Shown here: piece after piece, positions 24,001-35,100 of the stretch
Position numbering within the stretch: position 1 is the first letter of the stretch
Layout of the letters: every line of letters begins with the position of its first letter
Source: Sanderia malayensis
Taxonomy: Eukaryota > Cnidaria > Scyphozoa > Semaeostomeae > Pelagiidae
Assembly (NCBI GenBank): GCA_013076295.1
Contig: RQOL01000861.1
Location: 1,612,001 to 1,676,000, forward strand
Length of the DNA stretch: 64,000 bases
Direction of reading: 5' to 3'
Translations under genes and position numbers: made by a program
Notes under the pieces: model-generated
Databases searched by the model: none
Told to the model about the DNA's origin: nothing
What the model saw: only the letters and a program-made list of their open reading frames with translations

Positions 24001-25601
24001 TGTGGAATGTTATCTTGTAGAATAACCAGAGCTGCAAGACAACAAAAAGTTGTGATCATTTCAATCCTGCTCAATTGAAATTGCAATGTTAATGATCATA
24101 CATGAAGTTCATTCGTCAACATAGGCCTACCAATGTCATTCTTCAATGCTGTTTTATTGTACGCTCTGGGGACGATAACTTTCTTCACCTTGTGAAGTGT
24201 CTCATTTCCTTCGAATCGCGTAACGTCATGCTCACCTAACAAGAGACAAGTACGTGGAAATCGAGCACAAGTCATATTTAGCTTTACGAAATGCAAAAAA
24301 TTCGGGTGGCACAAGATATTGAGCAAAGTTAGGTTTAATGAATGAAAAAGATTTCAAGCAGGAAATATAGCTACTTTACAAATCAAGCAAAGTCGTGGAA
24401 ATAGTCAATGCCAAACACGTAAAAAGTATATAGAATGTTTAATATAGAAATGTTATTGTAACAATGACATTTGATAAATTAATTGATCAATAAGGCCTCA
24501 GCTTTGAGATGGAAGTATGAACGGAGAGAAATAAAACTAACAAACCTAGGAGAACCATATACTCTTGTGGATTAGTCGAAGGCGTGCACTGAGCGACAGT
24601 CAGAAGAATATTCGTCGAAACCAAAACACCACTGCAACTAAACAGGGTCGAACCTTTCTTATACCTACCATTTAAAACAAATGTAACACTTAGATCAAAT
24701 GTAACACAGAATAGAAACTTAATACAATAAACATGGCATCGTATAGTGATTTGAACGCCTAATTGAGTTGCTTCATGGTAAGTAGAGATTAGAAAAAATG
24801 TTTTGGTAAAGGCCCCGGAAATATAGAAATAATTGTTGGTTCTTATCAAAGTACGTTGTGTAGATTGCATTTCATTCAATAGAGATCATACGTTGGCATT
24901 GATAGCATCTGATATAACGACATACTGCACAATTTAAAGTAAAATTCATTGGCGTAACGGAGATAGCCGAGATCCAGAAGTATTTATTTTCGACCCATTA
25001 AAAGTAAGATAACAAAATAAAATTTATGCTGAGCGCCTTGGGATAAGAGTTACGTTGACCCCAACCCATGTGGGTTATGCCACACAACGGTTCATGCAAG
25101 CTGAAAGTGTAGATGCAGGAGAGGAATGCAAAATCGTCGATGCCTAATACCTGATTAATGCATGCCAAGGCCATGCATGCATCTGGGAGTCACCTCCACC
25201 AAGAACTCTTTTGAATATTCTTCTCTTTCTCGGATTGAAGGCATCGTTCTTCGATGCTCGGCTGCCGGAAAGGCCACACGACACAGGCGAATCTGCAACT
25301 GCAAAAAGTAAAAGTTATAAAACTCTTGTTGTTATACGAAAACCAAGGAACCGTGGAAAATGAGCCGCTTAAAGGGAAGCATTTGCAGTAAGTAGCGTCA
25401 TTAACGGTTCCTTGAAAACGTTATAGAATGTTTATCCAATGCAATAACAAAACGAAAGAGTTTCATAATCAGAAAAGAAGAATATACGAATGTTGTTATA
25501 CAGATTGAATTAGGCATACCATCAACGCTGTAGCCATTAACTTGACCAGTAAGAGCAGCAACACATAACACAATTTGCAATACTTTTGACATGATGAGCA
25601 T
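18088..25601 (-). CDS. Pseudo-trypsin / ILEI / ILEI / trypsin multidomain secreted protein, 17 exons
   Basis: Exons (first to last): 25520-25601, 25151-25298, 24546-24664, 24131-24235, 23924-24031, 23502-23626, 22766-23228, 22268-22414, 21723-21810, 21404-21633, 20834-20977, 20559-20649, 20235-20461, 19610-19827, 19254-19449, 18500-18697, 18088-18257; 2859 nt, 952 residues, phases consistent. After a signal peptide and a basic KR/VLGG site comes an S1 trypsin fold with His replaced by Gln (LLTVAQC), Asp kept (NDIAL) and Ser replaced by Lys (FDKGSP for GDSGGP), so it should be inactive. A Thr/Ser-rich linker follows, then two ILEI (FAM3/CEMIP-type) domains: MRSEGC...VNGIDYS...RGHNIVIVD...FDT, then [11 protein letters not shown]...[11 protein letters not shown]. 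The last domain is a full trypsin: [25 protein letters not shown], with Asp at the S1 base. Secreted or extracellular. Confidence 0.88.
18744..19000. mobile_element. GGACAAAAGTCC-family element, copy 3
   Basis: It lies in an intron between the last trypsin exons. It starts GGACAAAAGTCCCTGAGA and ends TGTCCCAGGACTTGTCCC, the best-preserved terminal inverted repeat of the three copies. There is no coding capacity. Confidence 0.65.
19921..20125. mobile_element. Pogo/Tigger-like MITE remnant
   Basis: The left end is CAGTTGACTCTCGCCATCTC and the right end is GAGATAACCGAGTTCGAG. The same left end (CAGTTGACTCTCGTTATCTC) and right end recur at 59332-59472. The element lies in the intron between ILEI domain 2 and the trypsin domain. 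Confidence 0.55.
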
Positions 25602-26126
25602 ATATTGCTTACTGATAAGGAGAAGAAGATTCGTGGACTCTTTATCGCTTGTCAAAATAAAGTATTTATCTCGATTTTATCAAACCAATGAAAAATAAAC
25701 AAAGCCAGTCGACATCTCTATAACTACGTCCACGTATCAGAAAACTATTTCGAACCGATAGGGCCTTTTCAAGACAACTAAAAAACCCAATGATGATTCG
25801 ACAAACTGATTGTATGATCAATTAACTGTAACAATGATTTATAATGTTGTTTAATCATCAGATTTACATTGGTGTCGTGGAGATGGGAATTCATCCACGA
25901 GTATGTTCGTTTTAAGTAAATATAATAAGAAAATTATGATATCTATCCACATTGTTTTGATATCGATAGCTTTGTAAAAATCATGCAGTTGTTTAATCAA
26001 AAAGGCTGACTTTTTGTATTTGATAAATCACATTGAATCAAATTATATATATATATATATGTGTTCACGTTTAAGAAACTTACCACAGTGCTTGCTGTAT
26101 ACGTTACCTATCCCTTGCTTATCGAA
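25602..26126. other. Intergenic flank of the segmental duplication
   Basis: No gene seen. A short TA microsatellite at about 26045-26060 sits immediately left of the point where homology with copy B begins (near 26058). Confidence 0.5.
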
Positions 26127-29100
26127 TTAGATTTTATTCAAAGTGGTAGCCACACCTTCAATCATTGCTGCAACAACTGTAAGGTGCTTTTTCAGTGCAC
26201 CCCAATCCTTGGTCTTAGTCTCTACTTCATACAGCAAATCAGTTACGCCAGGGAATGCGGAGGAGCCGTAGGAAGCACGCGAAGGAGACGAGAACACGAC
26301 ATGTCTCAAAGATAAGAAAAATAAAGGCTCAAAATCACATACAGCCATTGCCAACATATTAATAGAGCAACTTGCTGCATGGAAACGTAGCATATACTTA
26401 TGTTACCTTACAGTGGGGCGGTTTGGCAGCCCGGCTGGGATAACAAACCCCTTCTCGAGAAGTGAAAGTTGATCATTGACCATACGAAGGTTCATTGGGC
26501 TAAAACAAAACAACAAGTAAATTAGCAATTATAAGACTCGCTCCAGAAGTTATGCAGAAAACCAGATTACCCTTTATCATACAAACATACATATTTGCTG
26601 CAGCTGCAATATATATATTTGAAGAAAACGATGGAACAACAACTTACTTGGATGTGTCAACTTTCATTAAATTTGAATGGAATGTATTAGCAGCTTGAGT
26701 GAAGGTTGCAATTGCCTTATCAAGATATGCTGTAAAACATTAATTTTATATTACATTAGATGTACATGTATGCAACCATTTAACATTTATATATTGACAT
26801 TCGTTTTCTTCAACGATTTTTCTGTTTCCATTGGCTTTCGCATCGCATAGTTGGTACATCTGTTATCTCAAGCATTATCTGCTTCTAACAAATCCTTACT
26901 TCCTTCGAGAGTTTGAGGTAGCGCTTGTTCACTGTATACACGAACGCAATTAATCAATTCAAGTCAATCAAAAGAACCAAACAGCACCAAACAATTCAAT
27001 TCAATACCTGTTGACACGTTATGAGACATGACATTTTTCATTTTGAAAATCCGTTTGATATCTTCAGCTCCTTTTGACAAGGCAGTGGAGTAATCGCGGG
27101 GGTCAAGTGGAATAACATTAGGTGTCGATAATTTCAGTAGAAGACTAGCAGCAAACCGCGCGACGGCTCGGTGGACCAAGAACTTTGGATCAATAAACGT
27201 TTTCATCCAATAATACGTGTCGTAAAGAGAATGGTAAACGGGGTAGTATGAAGTTGTTCCGAATTTTGAATGCTGCAGACAACAAAAGAATAAAAAAGTA
27301 TCATTACTGTGTTCAGTGGCAAAACGAACTGCCTTTTCATTTAGAAACATTACCTAATTAGGATAAAACCTTCTTGATTGAAATGAAATCAATGAAGTCT
27401 TTGACAAACAAGGAACAGGACCCTTGTGTATTATCTCAACCCCAACCTAATGGTAGCTAACCTTTACCCTAGCTATTGGCACATCTGTTACCCCATGCAA
27501 TTGTAAGCAAAGGAATGGAATAGAACTTCTTACCACGTCCTTCATACCATACATGATATCAATCGCGGGTATGCCAGCCGTTTGGTAAAATGCATAATAG
27601 TCACTACCACTGCCAATACGTCCAATGCTGAAAGCAGAATATCATGGAATAAGCTGGTCCGGTAGATAGCAATACACAATCACGGAGAAACATGTGCAAG
27701 AAATAAGAAACGAACAGTAATAACAACGACAAAAAATAATAACATAAGAATGATTAACATACAATGGTTTTTTTGGATCAGCCTTCGAAGGGGAAGCTTT
27801 TACTGTCTTCTCAAACATCGACATGGTTGGCACATTAGGATCAGAAATCTGTAAGTGACGAAGAAGACAATTACAAAATCAAAACTAGATCTGAGCAAAT
27901 GAGCAAATGACCACTGTTGCTACATGTTTCAATTTACAGTCTACGTTATAACATGTTTTGAGAATTACAGGGCTCCATGCATAGTACAGCCTTTTAATTA
28001 ATCACTTTTTAAATGGGCTGAGCAAAGAATCTTAGATATCAAAGTAGAATCATTGAAGATTAATTAAAACCACTTACCTGTTTCAAGGAACGGTAAATGG
28101 TTTGGTAGAGCAAAGGGCTCCCGGAAAGATGAAAAGAGTAATTTCCTAAAATAACAAACCATTCCTCACTTGATAATTATATCACACTGATTGAATAATT
28201 GTCAGTGCCTTCAATTTAATTTGAAATAAATAAAAAACCAAACTCACCAAATACAGCCGTGTCAGTATTGATGTAAGCAATTGCTCTTTGCATAAGGAGG
28301 TTCACATTTTGCTGAATTATAAACAAAAACAAGATAATTAGCATGAGATAACACCAACACATCACACTCATAACCAAAACTGCACTAATGTATGTCAAAG
28401 CATATAATATTGCAATATAATTATCAACGAATCATCAAGTAAATAACTTGAAGTTTGTTATCTATTGAACATATTTCTGCATTATATAAACTTGATTTTA
28501 TTTACGCTTTGTACAAGCCGACCTTACTTTAACTTTGACAACTCTAACGAATTTATAATCAATCAGTAAAGTGGGACTATATTATTAAAACTGTAGGTGT
28601 CAGATTCACACCTCGACGTATTCAATAGAACCAATTAGGCCACTCTCTTCTCCGTCCCAACTGCAAAATTTAATAGATCTGGCAGGACGAAAGCCTTGAA
28701 AAAAAAATCAAAATTAAACACAGAAATCGAATTTTTACAGTGGTAAGTAAATAGTCGAGCTTTTATATAAAGTGTAAAGTAGGCAAAGAGAAAGGTTGAA
28801 GAAAGGTGTTAAAGTCAATACCTTTTTTGGCCATTTCTCCAAAAACCCTGGCAATCTCAAGCATGATAGATCCCCCACTCGACGCATCAACCCCACCAAA
28901 GACCCAGGAATCACGATGATTACCTATCATCACATAACGATCTGAAAAAAATATTAACAAAAAAGATGTCAAAATTATGAATGAAAATTCAGTTATCAAA
29001 AATTATTTATCAGAGGAGAAAGATACGGTGCAAACAGAGTTGATTGAAGAGAGGCATAAATAAAGATAGATTAACAAAAACATTGGATAAATTAAGCCAT

Positions 29101-32100
29101 TGCTAAGCATAAAGGTGTGTCGATACATTGATATAGAGGTTGGTAAATATACACAGGCGCAAAAAGAAAAGAATAGCTTGGGCTTGGAGAGTGATGTCCT
29201 AATAAAAAAAGAATAAAGAAAAAAAGAAAACGAACGAACAAAAGAACGAATGAAAGAGCGAATAAAATAACAAATAAAAGGATGAACAAAAGAACGAATA
29301 AAAGAACGAACAAACGAACGGAAAAAAGAAAAAAAAGAGGTAAAAAAAATAAAAAGGAAAAATAGTTCTTTAAACAAGACCAAACAAAAGTTGAATACCT
29401 GGTTCAATTGATCCTCGAAGTGTTCCAATTACATTCTTTATGCGCATCTGTTTCTCTTCATTGTTTATTTCGATCTTGACTTTCCTGCAAATTGTTCAAT
29501 ATAAATGAAGGACCTGACATCTATTCAATACAGCAAAAAGTATGTGTCAGAGCAGGTGTGTACACGACTAACTAATGATTAATGTCATTAGCCATGAGCA
29601 AAGTGCATTACCAAGCAGAATATGGGGAGCGGAATCCAGGTCCAACTCTATACGTCACATTCAAACCACCGGTCCAGTTCGCAAAACCAACATTTGGGCC
29701 ATCCATTTTACTGAAAAATAAAAGCAAATTTCTTTTCAATTGGCAATCCAACATGACTGGATTATTAATAATCGATAATCCAGTAAAATCGATGATCAGA
29801 ATATTACAGAACATTTTTCACCAAACCTCATGAAGTGATAAGCATCTTTTGCAGAAATCGGATGGCATGGGATTTTAGGCATACCAGGCGCTTTGTCAAC
29901 AGGCAAACGATATGCACCGTCTGAAAACAAGAAAAATAATTCAAGCTCATCACAACACAGTATTAATAAAAACTTAACCCATTCAGAATTCTTGACCTAT
30001 GAAGCTCATAATTAGTGCATAAACATACTTTTTATAGATAAATTTTGGCATTGAAATCATTATTGGTTCATGGTCCAAAGGTGGTCCTAAAGTTCACAGG
30101 TTTTCGTAATAAGAATAATGAAATAATGAACTGTTTCCCGGGACCTAAGGTTGTTCATCATAAATCCCCATTGCTTTTTGGCACCTTTGAGTCTCAGTAC
30201 TTTTATAAACATTATTTCTGACAAAACAAAAGAAAACAGTGTGTGTTGTTTCATTAGTTCATAGTTCACGACTCAAAGTTAGCTTGCCGTAGTTCATACT
30301 TCAAAGGTCACATTTCATAGTCCAGGTGCGCCAAAAGCACGAAATCAGTGGGGCTGCGCCCATGCATAGTTCAAAGGTCAGAGTTCATTAGCTTTCCATG
30401 TGCAACTATCAGTGTGAAACCTACCACTCGAAGGCCAACCAGGAGTCAAGCAATCACCATCGCAATTTGAAATCGAACCTCGCTGCACCCCATCCGCAGG
30501 CATCCAAATTCCATTCGGGTATTTTTTCGATGTAGGAGCATAATTGATTGGATCGTTGTAAATCATGATACCGATTGCTCCATACTTCTGTGCATTGAAT
30601 ACCTGGAGGCATATAAAACATCATCTTCAATATTAGTGCGTCATTGTTAATAAAAATTGCTTACTCGATAATAAAGACTGAAAAATACATTAGGAATCAG
30701 ACATGATGCAATACAACAATAGTTCAACCTAATGTCATGAAAATTACAATAAAACTCTCGGTGTAACAAGCTCGCTTACCTTGGCTCCTCGGAAATTTTT
30801 GCCATACCTTGTAATGACAATCTTTCCGCTGCAATTCACGTTGAAATGTTTTTGCAACATTTGAAAATCTTCATCTCTGCCGAAGTTTGCGTACACAAGG
30901 TCTTCCTACGAGAAGAAACAGAGAACTAGAAATTTATTTTTATAATCTCAACACCAAGTGAACCGTTTCGGACGATATGGACACTTTGGGACAACGTAGA
31001 CACTTTGAAAAAAGATTATATGAGTGAACAGAATTCACATAGAATCCATTCGCAAATAAATGGAGCTTCTAAATTATAGCATTGCTACGAGATGTACAAG
31101 CAGAAATAAAAATGAAAGGGCTGGCATTCGTTATCATCTTAATAACATTCCATGCACATGACGATAGAACTTAATCTAAAATTAATGATTCGTTAATTTC
31201 GTATACCAAAGATTAGATTAATTTCGCATACCCTATTAAACGCTCACTCTCATGAAATTTCTAACTATTTCAACAACTGGATTTTGTAACCCTAGTTTGG
31301 CTAATATCCTTGGGAGGGTTACAAAATGATACGAAGACTCTTACAACAAGGAACGGGGCATACTCACAATAGCAATGCCAGCAGGTGAAAATGCATTGAA
31401 TGGTTGTACGGCATCAGGTGAATTTTCATCGGGTCGTTTGCTTACTTCAATCAACTGTGTTTTGAATTGTTCTGTGTTGCTACCATCAAGTATGTACGCA
31501 TAATTTGGCTTTGATTTCTGTGGGTACGACAATAAGACATTGTACTGTGGTGTCTCTACTTCGAGGCCATATTGTTTGAACCTCCTTTCTATTTCGCTGG
31601 CCAGCTCATTGTTCCGTGCCGAGGCAGCAACATGAGGCTTTTTGGAAAGGTATCTGGAAAGGAAATGCACTTTCATAATTTCATCTCATCTGGATCTGAG
31701 AATAATGCAAACAGTAAAAACCCCCATATACAAGAATGAGAACATCCGGGCTAAAAGTTCTTCCCAAATCAATAGAAGAAGCAATGCCTTATATTGTTTT
31801 TCAACAACAGGCTGGATGCAGAATCTGTAGGTTCTTGTACACGTTTTTTAATAAGAAACCTGGCTCAAGGCCTGGTAAAAAAAGTTTATTAATTTTTAGC
31901 AACAATTTAGTTCTAAACGTTTCTTAAAAGTTTCTATTCTTAATTTAATGAAAAAAAGTTGCAATGAAAACGAAGAATCGTCACGTGGAGCCGACAACGA
32001 ACCGGTTTCTTATACTAAAAGAAACGTGTATGTGAGTTGTACTGGATGGCTATGAAAATATAATACTTTCGCGATTTCCGATATAATTGAGATGGTTGCA

Positions 32101-35100
32101 ATTGGATGCAAGTCACTTGAAGCTGTACTTAGCGCTTGCTGCAAATCTCCCCCCCCCCCACGAGTTGTTCCCTGGTCATAAAAGGAAGTAGAAAAGGGAA
32201 GTAACCACGAGACGGGGGTGCACTTAAAATTATATTTTGTTTAAATATTTCCACACTGGCCTGGCTGTTGTCATCTGACTCCAATATAAAAATAGGTTGA
32301 AGAAGTCAATAAGTCATTCCTCACTTCATTCTAACATTTGTTAGGATTACAGCTATGTTTCTGGTTTTACAAAGTAGAATAAGCAGGATGGTATTGAAGC
32401 TAAATTTCTGGTTATCTATCACGTTGTGCGTGGCAATTTTGTCAAGGCCATCAATCGGGTTGAAATTTGTTAACGTTTCAATCCGGGGATTAGGCCAATG
32501 TCAAGGAGTACAAGAAAGAACAGTGGCTGGCAATGTTGATGTTTTCAAAGGGATTCCATTTGCTAAGCCTCCGATAGGCGCACTCAGATTTCAAGCACCG
32601 CAAGATACGTCATGGACAGGACTGTTGAATGCAACGAAATTCGGGCACATGTGTCCTCAGTGGAGTTCAAGGTCGAAGAGCCATGTTGGCCATGAAGATT
32701 GTCTCACTTTAAACGTTCACAGACCAAGCAATGCAACTTCTGCCGGGGGAGGGAAACTCACTGTCATGGTTTGGGTCCACGGCGGGGGCTATGTCAAAGG
32801 TGGCAGCGTGTTTGTGGCGGGAAATTTCCTGTCAGTGGCCCAGAATGTCATCGTCGTGACATTCAACTATAGACTCGGTGTTCTCGGGTTTTTCAATGTA
32901 CCTGGCACTGATATAAAAGGGAACTACGGAATGCTGGACCAGGTACAAGCCCTTCGCTGGGTCAAGAGGAATATCCGAAGTTTTGGAGGCAATCCAAACG
33001 ATGTTACGATTTTTGGCGAAAGCGCGGGAGCGTACAGTGTATCGTTGCTCACGTTATCGCCTCTACTTAAAAACGAGGCGTTATTTCACCGTGCTATCCT
33101 CCAGAGCGGCGTTGCAACATGTCCCTCCGCAGCGCAACAAGTATTCGACGATAAGACAGCGCTGAAATTCGGAAAAGCAACGGGTTGCAGTGAAAAACGC
33201 AGCATTGCAGACTGCCTACGAAAGAGGCCGCTTTCAGAAATCATCAAAAGCCAAGTAGGCATAAAAAACCCCGATCTCACCAGGCCTGTGGTAGACGGGT
33301 ACTTTTTGGAAGAGCTTCCGTCAAAACAAGACGCAATGGGCAGGTTGCAATTTTCTGCAGATGAAATCCTGCTCGGTTTCAACCGCGACGAAGGCACATT
33401 TTTTGCTGGCGACCGAAAAACAGCGAGTAAATCGAATTTCGCAGAATTACTACGTAAAACAATCCGTTCCCAGTCCTCAGAGGGCGACACAATTCTACAG
33501 TCTGCAGCTATGTTTGAGTACAGCAAATTCACATTGAATAATTCTGCCATGGACTGGTTTTACAGCAAATCAGACTTTCTCGGAGATTACACATTTGTCA
33601 AGAACATCAAGAAATTTCCAGATTCGATCATGCGCAGTGGGAAAAAAGCCTTCCTGTACGAGTTTGTTTATTTACCAGAACATCTACGGAAGCCCTATTT
33701 GAAAGTTTCACATGTGCTGGATTTGGATTTTGTTTTTGGTTCACCTATGTCTGGTGATCGGTTCTACATGCTGGCCAAAGCAACCGAGCAGGATAAAAGG
33801 GTGAGCAGAAATGTCATGGAAATGTGGGCCAGATTTGCAAAAACAGGCAACCCGGGGAAAAACTGGCCTGAATATACAACGAGTGACAAGAAATACCTTG
33901 AAATTGGCGCGAATCTCACTGTCAAGAGGAGCTACACGACGAAAAGAGATTCATTTTGGAATGAGTTCGTACCAACAGTTCTCCGCGCAACATCGACAAA
34001 GCCGTGCAAGAAGAACACGAGTTCGAACCCCCGGCTTCAAGTGTCTCAAAGTACAATTTTCCTTGCATTCATTCTAGTTCTGTATAACACATGTTGGAGA
34101 TTTTGTGCCGAGCTCCACCATTCTCCACTCTAATTTCACAACATTGATTACCATTTTAAAGTGAATACTTACAAAATATGAACGAAATCATCAAATTAAT
34201 CTGTTTTTAAATCGACTTCTTGTTGACGCCACTCTTTTAATATTCCGGAAGTAGTTCGTGCCAGCCACAAAACAAAACAATCAGTCATCCATCATAATCC
34301 AATGTTTTTCCTTTTTTATGGAAACATTACATACTTGGGGTATTTCTAATCGCTTGACCCCACGACTCGGGGACTCTCGGACGCATGACTATACGACCTA
34401 GGGAAATACGACCCATGTCTTTAAAACTGCCAAATTTGCATTATTTTCACTGTAATTATTGTAGCAAAGTCAAAGGCACTGTTTTGAAGTATGAAACGCA
34501 GTTTGGTGAGCATAGGAACAGAAATAAATGCTTTTCGAGCAAGCAATTTTGTCGCAAAAAGCACGCTGTCGTTGCAAATCACTGAGGTTTTCATATCGTA
34601 AGCAAGGAAACTGTGGTGGCAGTAATCGAAATCCTGTGGAGCCACGACATTGACATTTGCACCGTAATCAAAATTCTACCCTTTTCAGAAGCGTTGCGCA
34701 ATCTGAAACCACCGGTACACTCTTTTCTTTTTATAAGAATAAACTTTATAAGAATAATGAGGCTCAAAAATCGTGAAATTTAAGAATATTTTAAGAATAT
34801 TGTCAGGCTCACGATCTTGTGAAACTATTATTTTTAACGGGCGTTTTTTATTTTTGAATTTGTGTACTTTTCACAGGAAAAGGTTTTAAATACACTCATC
34901 CAAATTTCGATGAAAGTTTCGATAAAATCTGTGCTACAAAAAATAAGAACTTATTCTGTTAGTCATTGTAATAGTTATTCGTTTTGGCATTGATGATAAT
35001 AATAGCAGTGTAGTTGCCATGTCCGTGTTTTCTGCCGCGCTAAGAATAATTTAAGAATATTCAAAGGCTGAAAATAGGAAAAAATTAAGAATATTGAGGC

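Noticed and set aside
29003..29428. 141-residue open frame rich in Phe, Ser and Arg in a carboxypeptidase intron
   Set aside because: It comes from a purine-rich AAAGAACGAAC simple repeat read on the minus strand and lies wholly within an intron.
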